This document shows, piece after piece, positions 25,173 to 34,247 of a stretch of 64,000 bases of DNA. Made by a program: the position numbers and the translations under genes. Source of the stretch: Thermohalobaculum sp965263335. Its GTDB lineage: Bacteria; Pseudomonadota; Alphaproteobacteria; Rhodobacterales; Rhodobacteraceae. The stretch's first letter is position 1, and every line of letters starts with the position of its first letter. The stretch lies in assembly GCA_965263335.1 (NCBI GenBank), contig CBDHHE010000001.1, positions 3,224,001-3,288,000 on the forward strand. Reading direction: 5' to 3'. The notes under the pieces were generated by a model, which worked only from the letters and a program-made list of their open reading frames with translations, ran no database searches and was not told where the DNA came from.

Positions 25173-26960
25173 TCAGACCAACAAGTCGTCCAGCAGGTCG
25201 GCTTCCGTGGTGTTGCGCACAGTGAGTACGTTGCCGCCACCAAAGTTGAAGACCACGTTCGCACCGCTCTGAGAGGCAACATTCAACGCCGCCGTGGCAT
25301 TGGCGAAGTTGAATCCGACCAGTACGATTTCATCGACGTCGTTCTGGAAGTCGTTGATCCGGTCGACGCCGAGATTGTAGATGAACGCATCAGCGCCATC
25401 TCCGCCAGAAAGCACGTCGTTTCCGCGTCCACCCTCGAGACGGTCGTCCCCGGCACCGGCGACGAGAAGATCGTTGCCGCCGCTGCCGATCAAGATGTCA
25501 TTGTCACCGCCACCGAACATCCGGTCATCACCCGCCCCGCCCGCGAGGAAGTCCGCGTCATGCTGACCGGCGAGCACATCGTTGCCGTTTCCGCCGAAGA
25601 GACGGTCCAGTCCACGCGAGCCACCGAGAACATCGTTGCCGTCGTTGCCCTCGCCATAGTCGTCGCCAGTGCCGCCGAAGACCTTGTCGTCGCCGGCGCC
25701 GCCATGAACCCGGTCGTTGCCTTCTTCCCCCGAGACGAGGTCGTTGCCAGCGTCACCAAAAACGCGGTCGTTGCCGAAGCTGCCGATCACCTCGTCGTCA
25801 CCGATCCCGCCGTGCACTTCGTCGTTGCCTGCGTCGCCGCGCACATAGTCGTTCCCGGAACCGCCGAAGACGACATCGTTCCCGTCCCCGCCGAAGACAC
25901 GGTCGTTGCCGGACTCGCCGCGCAGGCTGTCGTCGCCGGCCTGACCGGCCAGCATATCGTTGTTGGCACCACCCCGCAGGTCGTCTGCGCCATCCTTGCC
26001 GAAAATCCGGTCGTCACCACCGAACCCAAAAATCGTGTCGTTGCCATTTGTTCCGATGATGGAGTCCGCGGTCACGCCACCGGAGATCGCACCAAGCGGC
26101 GCCTGAACATCATCGACTTCGGCGTCCAGCTTGACGTTCTCACCTGAGATCGTGACGCTCCGGACGACATCTCCTCCAAGATCCTCGCCGGTGAATGTGA
26201 CCGTGTACGTACCGTTCGGCAGCGCCAGTGAGTAGCCACCTGATCCGTAGGTCACCGTCGAGAACGTGCCCTGCGTGCCGGAGGCCGTGACCTCAACATT
26301 GCCCAGCCCTTCGCCAATGTCATAAAAGTCGTCATTGTCGAAGTCGTCGATCACCACCCCTGTGAGCATCGGTGAAATGCCGAAACGGGTGCCGAAGTGC
26401 TGGGTGACCACGAATGGCCCGACGTCCGTGTTGGGGTTGTTCTCAGCAATCGCTCCGATCCCGATCTCGTCATAGTCCGGGTCGAGGATTGCAAGTCGGT
26501 GCCCCGCCGGGTTCTGTATCCCGCCGGGCCCTACGCCCCAGTCGATGTAGAAGCCGGCGTGACCGTGCACGGGACTTTCGGTGAAGGCGAAGATGTTCTC
26601 GGCGACCGACTGAAAGCTCTGGTAGCCCGCTTGCGTGATCCGCGCTCCCAATCCCGGCTCACCGGGCAGGAAGTGGGACTGGGTGTCGAAGTCGATCATC
26701 AACTGAGAGTGGGTGTGCGAAGAGACGCCGAGTGCTTCGTTCCAGGCCAGCGGCGCCACCGCCTGGACACCGTCGAGCTGAGATCGCAGGAGATCGATGT
26801 CGACACCGAAGAACCGCAACGCCGCGGTGATGCCGGATTCTGCCCCAACCGCCGGAGTGTCCTGGAGGATCAAGTGATCGAGTTCACCTTGTGGGTCGCT
26901 TCGCGCCCGGTTGATCAGCTCGACCATCAACTGTTCGAAACTGCTTGGTTCTGCCGTCAT
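25173..26960 (-). CDS. CAP-domain (SCP/PR-1) RTX protein
   Basis: 595 aa. Residues about 5-165 form a CAP/SCP-like domain (FEQLMVELINRARSDP, AWNEALGVSSHTHSQ with a site His, SVAENIFAF, and GHRLAILDP). A SdrD-like or carboxypeptidase-regulatory beta-sandwich follows (GNVEVTASG, GSGGYSLALPNGTYTV). From about 270 to 520 come more than twenty RTX nonapeptides (GGDGNDVVFGG type), then the type I secretion-type end with VDRINDFQNDVDEIVL and a final DDLLV. GGGAG precedes the ATG at 26960; the previous GTG is less likely. CAP proteins are proposed to be proteases, nucleases or sterol binders; function here is unknown. Confidence 0.88.
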   Translation of the reverse strand: MTAEPSSFEQLMVELINRARSDPQGELDHLILQDTPAVGAESGITAALRFFGVDIDLLRSQLDGVQAVAPLAWNEALGVSSHTHSQLMIDFDTQSHFLPGEPGLGARITQAGYQSFQSVAENIFAFTESPVHGHAGFYIDWGVGPGGIQNPAGHRLAILDPDYDEIGIGAIAENNPNTDVGPFVVTQHFGTRFGISPMLTGVVIDDFDNDDFYDIGEGLGNVEVTASGTQGTFSTVTYGSGGYSLALPNGTYTVTFTGEDLGGDVVRSVTISGENVKLDAEVDDVQAPLGAISGGVTADSIIGTNGNDTIFGFGGDDRIFGKDGADDLRGGANNDMLAGQAGDDSLRGESGNDRVFGGDGNDVVFGGSGNDYVRGDAGNDEVHGGIGDDEVIGSFGNDRVFGDAGNDLVSGEEGNDRVHGGAGDDKVFGGTGDDYGEGNDGNDVLGGSRGLDRLFGGNGNDVLAGQHDADFLAGGAGDDRMFGGGDNDILIGSGGNDLLVAGAGDDRLEGGRGNDVLSGGDGADAFIYNLGVDRINDFQNDVDEIVLVGFNFANATAALNVASQSGANVVFNFGGGNVLTVRNTTEADLLDDLLV

Positions 26961-27282
26961 CACTCACTCCCATCGGCACATCTGCGGACGAGATCAATCA
27001 GGCCTGCGAAGAAGTCGCCGGCTCCGGATCACCCACCATCAGCTATAACGTTCTAACACGCGATTTAGTTTATTTATGAGTGCGCCTAGATTGTGTCGCG
27101 GTCAGAAGAGTCGACTGTACGCAGTAGTCTCAATCAATAAAATCGCGCAGGTAGAGCACCTTCACATAGGACGTAAAGGTTGCATGTCGGCAAGTCTGCA
27201 CGATCGATTCGATCAACAAGACTGCGCCTCGACACCCGTTTGATTGGGTTGGATCCGCCGGATTGGAACAGACGTTGATTCG
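26961..27282. other. Intergenic region between CAP-RTX and phosphomannomutase genes
   Basis: About 320 bp without a gene. An AT-rich part (27050-27085, ATTTAGTTTATTTATGAG) lies about 100 bp upstream of the CAP-RTX start and is the likely promoter. The region also receives the 3' end of the convergent-in-order phosphomannomutase gene on the same strand. I see no clear hairpin terminator. Confidence 0.4.
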
Positions 27283-28761
27283 CTAAAACGCCTGATCATA
27301 GGCGCCGATTGCGGGCTCGGTCCTGATCAGGGCGTCAAAGGCGGCAAAGATTTCCCTCAGCTCGGCGTCGCTCTCGAAGCTCTCGCAAACCACGACCAGG
27401 TTCGGCGTGTTCGACGATGCACGCACGAGCGCCCAAGCGCCCCCTTCGAACATCACCCGCGCGCCATTGACCGTCACAACGTCCACGATCCGTCGCGGGC
27501 CGATTTCGGCCCCTTCCTGCGCCATCCCGGTGAGCTTGTCTGTCAACCGATCGACGACCGCATACTTCTCCTCATCGGGACAATGCGGGGAGAGTGTGGG
27601 GGTGATGAAACTCGCGGGCAGTTCGGCTGCCAACTGAGACAGCGAGCGGTCGGGCGCGCGATCGAGCAGCATACAGATGGCCATTGCCGCTCGGAGACCG
27701 CAGTCGTATCCAGGTCCGACGGGCGGCGCGAGATAGTAGTGCCCGGATTTCTCAAACCCAGCGATTGCCCCGGTTTCGTGGACACGCCGCTTCATGTGGC
27801 TGTGCCCGGTCTTCCAATACTCGGTCGTGGCGCCAAGCGTCTTCAGCACAGGATCGGCTGCGTAGAGGCCGGTTGACTTCACATCGACCACGAACCGGGC
27901 GTCCGGATGCTCGCCCGCCCAGATCCGCGCCAGCAGAACGCCGATCTTGTCGGCAAAAATTTCCGCGCCGGTCTCATCGACGACACCGCAGCGATCGCCA
28001 TCGCCGTCAAAGCCAAGCGCCACGTCCGCATCGCTCTCGGCGACCGCCGCGGCCATGTCGTGCAGCATCTCGAGCGCCTCGGGATTTGGGTTGTAGTTCG
28101 GGAACGTGTGATCCGGCATGCAATGTCGCTCGATGACGTCGGCCCCGATCCGGCGCAAGAGCGCAGGCGCGAAGGCACCCGCCGTGCCGTTTCCACAGGC
28201 TACGACCACCTTCAATGGCCGTGACAGCCGAAAGTCACCCGCCACGTCATCGAGGTAGCGGGCTGGCAGATCTTCAACCCGTCGCCAGCTGCCGCCAGAG
28301 CGCGGAACACCTGCGCCACCAAGCACGATGTCACGCAGTTGCGCCATCTCTGCCGGACCATGTGTGAGCGGATGAGACATTGACATCTTCACACCCGTCC
28401 AGCCGTTCGGATTGTGCGAAGCCGTGACCATCGCCGCGCCGTGTGTTCCAAGGGCACCCTGTGCGAAATAGACCATCGGACTGAGGCACGTCCCGATGTC
28501 GAGCACCTCGGCGCCACCCCGGATCAGACCAAGCATCAGCGCGTGCTTCACCGCGGGCGCATAGGCGCGATAGTCGTTGCCGACTGTGACGGTGTTGGGT
28601 CCGCCGACCTCGTGCAATTGTGTGGCGAGCCCCAACCCGACGGCCTCCATCCCGGCCAGATTGATCTCCTCGGGATACCGCCAGCGCACGTCATACTCGC
28701 GAAATCCCGTCGGCCGGATCAGGGGCGCGTCGAACTCTGCCAGAAGGTCGGGGTCGGACAT
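27283..28761 (-). CDS. Phosphomannomutase/phosphoglucomutase
   Basis: 492-aa alpha-D-phosphohexomutase. The phosphoserine loop TASHNP, the metal loop DGDGDR, the sugar loop GFEKSGHYY (usual GEMSGH variant) and the phosphate loop VRASSNTPN are all in place. It converts mannose-6-P to mannose-1-P or the glucose equivalents, feeding the ManC enzyme at 30176. The ATG at 28761 is preferred over a GTG at 28770 because GGTGG lies 5 bp before it. The N-terminus FDAPLIRPTGFREYDVRWRY carries the family's GxREYDV. Precursor supply for the glycan genes further right is the likely role. Confidence 0.9.
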   Translation of the reverse strand: MSDPDLLAEFDAPLIRPTGFREYDVRWRYPEEINLAGMEAVGLGLATQLHEVGGPNTVTVGNDYRAYAPAVKHALMLGLIRGGAEVLDIGTCLSPMVYFAQGALGTHGAAMVTASHNPNGWTGVKMSMSHPLTHGPAEMAQLRDIVLGGAGVPRSGGSWRRVEDLPARYLDDVAGDFRLSRPLKVVVACGNGTAGAFAPALLRRIGADVIERHCMPDHTFPNYNPNPEALEMLHDMAAAVAESDADVALGFDGDGDRCGVVDETGAEIFADKIGVLLARIWAGEHPDARFVVDVKSTGLYAADPVLKTLGATTEYWKTGHSHMKRRVHETGAIAGFEKSGHYYLAPPVGPGYDCGLRAAMAICMLLDRAPDRSLSQLAAELPASFITPTLSPHCPDEEKYAVVDRLTDKLTGMAQEGAEIGPRRIVDVVTVNGARVMFEGGAWALVRASSNTPNLVVVCESFESDAELREIFAAFDALIRTEPAIGAYDQAF

Positions 28762-28828
28762 GATGGCCACCGGTGCGGAACCCGGTCAGCGCCGGGCCCG
28801 CACAACCTTCCGCCTCGCGCGGATCGGG

Positions 28829-29272
28829 TCAAGCTTTCCCGGCTTCGACACCCCGCCGACGGCCATTCAGCAGCACCGGCAGCGCAAAGAGCGCCACGAA
28901 CCCAAGGTTCAGCACGACATTGAACCATGCACCCGACATGACAGAACCAAAGCTGTCGACACAGAACCAGGCAAGGATAGGCAACAGGACTATCTGACCG
29001 CCCACCACGGGATCCGACATGTAGACACGGGTGGTCACCAAGTAGATCATCGATCCCCATCCGGTCAGAAGCCCGCCGGACACCGCGATCACCAGCCAAC
29101 CGGCCTCGCTGGTGATAGCCTGCGCACCGTCGACCGGCAGAAAGGCGAGATCCAGAAACAATGCCAGCACCACATTGGCACTCGTGAAGACGCTCAACAT
29201 CATGAGTAGACCAAAGGCGATGAGGATCCAGCTGGCGATCTTCAGTGTCGAAACGCTTGCGTCGTGGGACAT
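28829..29272 (-). CDS. Small four-helix membrane protein, function unknown
   Basis: 147 aa with four hydrophobic segments (around residues 12-45, 58-80, 93-108, 115-135), a short cytoplasmic N-terminus and a basic C-terminal tail (NGRRRGVEAGKA). I do not recognise a family. It lies 68 bp upstream of the phosphomannomutase on the same strand and divergent from the HTH regulator at 29409. Codon use looks like a real gene and the frame has no competing one of similar quality. Confidence 0.65.
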   Translation of the reverse strand: MSHDASVSTLKIASWILIAFGLLMMLSVFTSANVVLALFLDLAFLPVDGAQAITSEAGWLVIAVSGGLLTGWGSMIYLVTTRVYMSDPVVGGQIVLLPILAWFCVDSFGSVMSGAWFNVVLNLGFVALFALPVLLNGRRRGVEAGKA

Positions 29273-29408
29273 TGGCTCCCTCCATCCTTGAGTTGGAACG
29301 GCGCCTGTCTGCCCGACGGCATGTCGCGCGACAATTACCTCGGAGGTAAGTGCCTCGGGCAGGCCTTACGCTATGCTTCGCCAAGCCGTCGGATGGAAAG
29401 ACCTGCAG

Positions 29409-30179
29409 ATGAACCTCGCATTCGGAGATGTCTTGAAGTCGTGGCGCACGCGGCGTCGGCTGAGCCAGCTCGAACTCGGTCTGTCGGCGGACGTGTCTTC
29501 GCGCCACATCTCGTTTCTGGAGACGGGCCGGTCGAGACCGAGCCGCACGATGGTCATGCGCCTATGCGATCAACTGGACATACCGCGTGCGGTGCGCAAT
29601 CAGCTCCTGTCCGCTGCGGGTCTTGCACCCGCCTACGAGGAACGTGCGCTCTCGGCGGATGACATGGGCCCCGTCAGGGCGGCCGTCGACTGGATGCTCG
29701 AGCGTCACGGCCCCTATCCCGCCTTCGCGGTCGACCGGCACTGGCATCTGGTTGCGATGAACACATCATCCGCACGTCTTCTTGCCGGTATGCAAATCAG
29801 TTTCGGTGACAGCATGATCACCGCACTTCTCGAGAACGAGATCCTGCGCGGTGCGATCGTCAACCTGGATGAGGTGCAGCATCATGCTGCCGCGCGACTG
29901 CGCACCGAGAGCGCCCATCTCGGCGGAGATCCCGTCCTCGATGCGGCCGTCGAGCGTCTGACCGACAGCAACGGCCATCCCCATCTTCCCGAACCCGGCG
30001 TTCTGCCGGCTGTCATCCCCACCCGCTATCGCGTCGGCGATCAGGTGCTTTCACTGTTTTCGACCATTGCGCAGTTCGGGACGGCCGAGGACATCGCTCT
30101 TTCCGATCTCAAGATCGAGATGCTGTTCCCGGCAGACGATGCGACCCGCCAGGTGCTTCAGGCGCTCGACGCCGGCTAA
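29409..30179 (+). CDS. XRE-family transcriptional regulator with MmyB-like ligand domain
   Basis: 256 aa. N-terminal helix-turn-helix LKSWRTRRRLSQLELGLSADVSSRHIS in family-typical form (only key features given: RRLSQLELG and SSRHISFLETGRS, residues about 12-45). The rest matches the MmyB-like PAS-type domain (YPAFAVDRHWHLVAMN near 100, LFSTIAQFGT and EMLFPAD at the end), which in related proteins binds fatty acids or other ligands. ATG at 29409 chosen over upstream TTG/ATG because the HTH starts right after it. Convergent with ManC by a 4-bp overlap. Targets unknown; the divergent membrane protein is one candidate. Confidence 0.87.
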   Translation: MNLAFGDVLKSWRTRRRLSQLELGLSADVSSRHISFLETGRSRPSRTMVMRLCDQLDIPRAVRNQLLSAAGLAPAYEERALSADDMGPVRAAVDWMLERHGPYPAFAVDRHWHLVAMNTSSARLLAGMQISFGDSMITALLENEILRGAIVNLDEVQHHAAARLRTESAHLGGDPVLDAAVERLTDSNGHPHLPEPGVLPAVIPTRYRVGDQVLSLFSTIAQFGTAEDIALSDLKIEMLFPADDATRQVLQALDAG

Positions 30180-31600
30180 GCGCGGCCGAACTCGTCCGAG
30201 ATGCGCTCGATGTCATCTTCCTCGAGATACGAGCCTGTCTGCACTTCGATCAGCTCGACGGGAATTTTGCCGGGGTTGGCAAGCCGGTGAACGCTCCCGA
30301 TCGGAACATAGACCGATTCGTTCTCCCACAATGTCTTCGTTTCGGTCCCGATCGTGACTTCCGCGGTTCCGCGCACCACGACCCAATGCTCAGCGCGATG
30401 GTGATGACGCTGCAACGACAACCGCGCCCCCGGTTTGACAAAGATGCGCTTGACCCGAAAGCGATCGCCCAGATCGGTGGTCTGATACCAACCCCAGGGC
30501 CGGTAACAGCGCAGGTGCTCGGCGGCCTCTGACCGCCCGGCCGCATCAAGCTCGCCGACCAGCCCGCGGATGTTCTGGGCCTGATCCAGACTGCTGACCA
30601 GAACGGCATCCGCCGTTTCGACCACGGCAACGTTTTCGACACCGAGCGTGCAAACGAGGCGGCTTTCAGCCCGCACAAGGGTGTTCCGGGTGTCACGTGT
30701 GACCACATCGCCTTTGCTCACGACGCCGCCATCATCCTTCTCCGAGACCTCCCAGAGTGCGCGCCAGTCACCCACGTCGCTCCACCGGAAACGTGCGGGC
30801 ACGACGATCGCCTCCTCCGTGCGCTCCATCACCCCGTAGTCGAACGAGACTTTGCGGGCTGCCGAGAACTGTTCACCGGGGACGAGGAAGCCCAGGTCTT
30901 CCTCGATTGCATCCACCGAGGCCGCGACCGCCGCTCTCGTCTCCGGCTCGAGACGTTCGGTTTCGGCCATCAGCCAGTCGGGGCGAAAACAGAACACACC
31001 CGCATTCCAAAGACAGCCCTGCGCCACGAGTTGGGCTGCGGTGTCGACGTCCGGCTTCTCGAGAAAGCGCTCGACCGAACGGGCGGTGGTGCCGTGCTGT
31101 GCCAACGGAGCGCCGATCTTTATGTAGCCATAGGCCGTTGACGGCTCGGTTGGCGTGACACCGATCACCGCGACCCCGCCATCGCTCACCGCCACCGCGG
31201 CCTCAGAGATCGATGCGGCAAAGGCTTCGGGATCGTCGATCAGATGGTCCGACGGCATGACCGCGATCACCTGATCGGGCGCCTGACGTGCGGCTATGGC
31301 CGCTCCGAGCAGGACTGCCGCGAGCGTGTCCCGCCGGCACGGCTCGACTACCAATGAAGCCTCCGGCGACACCTCGGCGATCTGTTCCTTCAGGATAAAT
31401 CGCACCGGATGTGCGCCGATCACCATCGGCGCTCCGAAGACGGGCGATGCGGCGACACGCGCCAGTGTCTTCTGCAAAAGGCTCTCGCCATCGATGAGCG
31501 GAACGAGCTGTTTTGCCATCCCCGCACGCGATACGGGCCAAAGGCGCGTACCGCTGCCACCGCTCAAGATCACCGGCGTAATCGAGTCTGGACGATCCAT
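30176..31600 (-). CDS. manC: Mannose-1-phosphate guanylyltransferase / mannose-6-phosphate isomerase
   Basis: 474-aa bifunctional enzyme (ManC/AlgA/XanB type). N-terminal pyrophosphorylase signature GGSGTRLWPVSR (about 14-25), then VMPSDHLI and the FLEKPD sugar site. The C-terminal cupin is the type II phosphomannose isomerase (YRPWGWYQT, LQRHHHRAEHWVVVRG). It makes GDP-mannose from mannose-1-P and interconverts fructose-6-P and mannose-6-P. Its position near phosphomannomutase, GlmS and GlmU indicates a sugar-nucleotide supply region. It overlaps the convergent regulator gene by 4 bp. Confidence 0.95.
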   Translation of the reverse strand: MDRPDSITPVILSGGSGTRLWPVSRAGMAKQLVPLIDGESLLQKTLARVAASPVFGAPMVIGAHPVRFILKEQIAEVSPEASLVVEPCRRDTLAAVLLGAAIAARQAPDQVIAVMPSDHLIDDPEAFAASISEAAVAVSDGGVAVIGVTPTEPSTAYGYIKIGAPLAQHGTTARSVERFLEKPDVDTAAQLVAQGCLWNAGVFCFRPDWLMAETERLEPETRAAVAASVDAIEEDLGFLVPGEQFSAARKVSFDYGVMERTEEAIVVPARFRWSDVGDWRALWEVSEKDDGGVVSKGDVVTRDTRNTLVRAESRLVCTLGVENVAVVETADAVLVSSLDQAQNIRGLVGELDAAGRSEAAEHLRCYRPWGWYQTTDLGDRFRVKRIFVKPGARLSLQRHHHRAEHWVVVRGTAEVTIGTETKTLWENESVYVPIGSVHRLANPGKIPVELIEVQTGSYLEEDDIERISDEFGRA

Positions 31601-31743
31601 GGCCTTCTGCCCTCAGGATGCTCGGAACGGCCAATCAATGCTTTCCGGCGAACAACATTCGACGAGGTCGGTTGGACGATTCCATGGCGTTCCTGCTCGG
31701 TGACGGGCCTCGCCGCGCCAGGGGTGCCAATCCGAAGCGCCTG

Positions 31744-32280
31744 TCAGGATTCGGCAAGCTTGACAGGCCTGGGCAAGGGCGCCGGGGTTGCCGGAAGGCC
31801 TTGCTCACGGCTCATGGTGATCTCGTATGTGCCGAACGAGTCGCGTCGCTTGCCAACGAGGTACGCATCAACCAACCGATAATTCACCGCTGCTCTGCCA
31901 TGGTTCAGCGTCATCACGCCGTCCTTGATCCGCCCTTTGCGCTTGAACACCGTTGCTTCGCGCCGCGCCGCTGCGAACGGGCCATAGGCATCAAGCACAT
32001 CAACGCTGCCATCCGCGTACACCTTGGTGACATAGAGATCATGGCACCAAGCCCCGTTCCAGGCGCCGTTCTTCCAGACACCGAGAAAGCCGTGCATCTC
32101 GACCGGCACGTCCGGGCCAGGATGCTCGATCTCGTAGGGATCGAAGAGATCGACAGTGTAGCACCCCGGGCTCAACAACTTCGACAGGTCAGATTCGGCT
32201 TTTTTCACTGCCTGCTCGGCACAAGCGCCGAGCAAGATACCGGTTGTGGCGATGACGACGCCGCTGACGATTCCGCGCAT
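31744..32280 (-). CDS. Putative lipoprotein, function unknown
   Basis: 178 aa with a lipoprotein signal: hydrophobic core IVSGVVIATTGILLGAC, lipobox LGAC with Cys20 as lipidated residue. The mature part (SPGCYTVDLFDPYEIE, GVWKNGAWNGAWCHDLYVTK) has two further cysteines and no family I can name; it ends in a Pro/Ala-rich tail. GAGG lies 7 bp before the ATG. Predicted to be anchored in the inner or outer membrane (residue +2 is Ala, favouring outer membrane). It lies between manC and glmS on the same strand. Confidence 0.7.
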   Translation of the reverse strand: MRGIVSGVVIATTGILLGACAEQAVKKAESDLSKLLSPGCYTVDLFDPYEIEHPGPDVPVEMHGFLGVWKNGAWNGAWCHDLYVTKVYADGSVDVLDAYGPFAAARREATVFKRKGRIKDGVMTLNHGRAAVNYRLVDAYLVGKRRDSFGTYEITMSREQGLPATPAPLPRPVKLAES

Positions 32281-32375
32281 TTTGATACCTCACCCGATGG
32301 TTTGTTTCTCTCGCCGATGCACGGGCAGTTATTGGTGCTCCTCTGCATCCTGCGGCGGCCTGTATTAACGATACC

Positions 32376-34199
32376 TTACTCTACTGTGACCGACTTGGCG
32401 AGGTTGCGTGGTTGATCGACGTCAGTGCCCTTCGCACGAGCTGTGTGATAGGCCAGAAGCTGGATTGGTACGGCATACAGAATGGGTTGCGCGATCGGCT
32501 CTGCCGCAGGCATTTCAATGCGCTGCCAGATGTCGGGACCGGCGCGGGTCTGACCTCCCGGATCCGAGATGAAGATCACGCGCCCGCCACGGGCCATAAC
32601 CTCGGCGGTGTTCGAGGCGGTCTTGTCGAAGTGATCGCCCATAGGGCCGAGCACCACGACCGGAACCTTGTCGTCAACAAGCGCGATCGGACCGTGCTTG
32701 AGCTCGCCGGCGGCATAGCCCTCCGCATGTATGTAGCTGATTTCTTTCAACTTTAGCGCCCCCTCCATGGCCAGAGGATAGAGCGGTCCACGACCAAGGT
32801 AGAGCACGTCTCGCGCCGTCGAGAGGGCGTCGCCAAGCTCTTCGATGCGACGTGTTTGCGCCAGAGCCAACGTCATCTGCGGTGGCAGTGCCGAGAGCGC
32901 ATCAATCAGGGTCGCCTCTCGCACCGCGTCAATTCTGCCCCGCTTCCGGGCGGCCAGAATGGCGGTCGTCGCCAGGACCAAGAGCTGGCATGTGAAGGCC
33001 TTGGTCGAGGCCACGCCAATCTCCCGCCCTGCGAGAATTGGAAGCACCAGCCCGGTCTCACGCGCAATCGTGCTGGTGGTCACGTTCACGACCCCGATAG
33101 GGGCAGCAACTCGATCGCGGACATGGCGCAAGGCCGCAAGCGTGTCCGCGGTCTCTCCCGACTGGCTGATTACGATCAGACCTTCCTTGCCTGTGAGCGG
33201 TGGGTCGCGGTACCGGAACTCCGATGCGATGTCGAGCTCGACCGGCAAGCCGGCGAGCTGTTCGAACCAGTACTTCGCCACATGACCGGCGAGCGCTGCC
33301 GTGCCGCAACCGACGATCAGCAGCCGGTCCATCGCAACCCAGTCAACCGTTTCGGCAGGTGATACGATGCGCTGGCGACCCTCCTCGACATAGCGACCGA
33401 GCACCCTGGCAATCACCTCGGGCTGCTCATGGATCTCTTTTGCCATGAAGTGACGATGCCCCGCCTTATCGACATGAGCATCGCTGGCAGAGATCGCCTG
33501 ATCGGACCGTTCCACCGGCTTCAGGGCCGCATCCCAGATTGTCACGCCCGAACGGGTGATGAGGGCACGATCTCCTTCCTCGAGATAAGTGATGCGCGAT
33601 GTGAGCGGCGACAACGCCAGCGCATCGCTGCCGACGAACATCTCGTCATCGCCCCAACCGATCGCCAGCGGCGAGCCCTGACGTGCGGCGATCATCAGAT
33701 CCGGATGGTCCTCGAACAGGAAGGCGAGCGCAAATGCGCCTTCCAGCATGCCGATGGTGCTGTTCACGGCTTCCATGGGAGACTGGCCCGAGGCCATCGC
33801 GCGGGCCACGAGCTGCGCAATCACCTCACTGTCGGTCTCGGTCTCGCACGTCATCCCTGATGCCGCGAGATCCGCCCGGAGCTCCCGAAAGTTCTCGATG
33901 ATCCCGTTGTGGACGACGTGCACCGGGCCGGCGGCGTGCGGGTGTGCATTCGCGGTCGTCGGCGCGCCATGTGTCGCCCAGCGTGTGTGTCCGATCCCCG
34001 CGCTGCCTGGCGCCGGGTGCTGGGCCACCTCGCGGGTGAGCGCGGCAAGCTTCCCGACAGCGCGCCGGCGGATCGGCTTTCCGTTCGAAAGCGTGGTCAG
34101 CCCGGCGCTGTCGTAGCCACGGTACTCGAGCCGCTTCAGTGCATCCAGGATGCGTGGAGCCGCCTCAAGCTGCCCCAGGACTCCGATGATACCACACAT
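32376..34199 (-). CDS. glmS: Glucosamine--fructose-6-phosphate aminotransferase (isomerizing)
   Basis: 607 aa, full length. Glutaminase domain starts with the catalytic Cys2 (MCGIIGVLGQ) and includes GIGHTRWATHG. Two SIS isomerase domains follow (VGCGTAALAG, ISQSGETADT) and the C-terminal DQPRNLAKSVTVE is the conserved end. It commits fructose-6-P to hexosamine synthesis for peptidoglycan and other glycans. It follows glmU by 48 bp on the same strand, so the two form an operon. No glmS ribozyme is expected or seen in this group. Confidence 0.97.
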   Translation of the reverse strand: MCGIIGVLGQLEAAPRILDALKRLEYRGYDSAGLTTLSNGKPIRRRAVGKLAALTREVAQHPAPGSAGIGHTRWATHGAPTTANAHPHAAGPVHVVHNGIIENFRELRADLAASGMTCETETDSEVIAQLVARAMASGQSPMEAVNSTIGMLEGAFALAFLFEDHPDLMIAARQGSPLAIGWGDDEMFVGSDALALSPLTSRITYLEEGDRALITRSGVTIWDAALKPVERSDQAISASDAHVDKAGHRHFMAKEIHEQPEVIARVLGRYVEEGRQRIVSPAETVDWVAMDRLLIVGCGTAALAGHVAKYWFEQLAGLPVELDIASEFRYRDPPLTGKEGLIVISQSGETADTLAALRHVRDRVAAPIGVVNVTTSTIARETGLVLPILAGREIGVASTKAFTCQLLVLATTAILAARKRGRIDAVREATLIDALSALPPQMTLALAQTRRIEELGDALSTARDVLYLGRGPLYPLAMEGALKLKEISYIHAEGYAAGELKHGPIALVDDKVPVVVLGPMGDHFDKTASNTAEVMARGGRVIFISDPGGQTRAGPDIWQRIEMPAAEPIAQPILYAVPIQLLAYHTARAKGTDVDQPRNLAKSVTVE

Positions 34200-34247
34200 A
34201 GGGGTTTGCCCTCTTTTTGACTTTGCTGCTCCGACGACACCCGTCCA

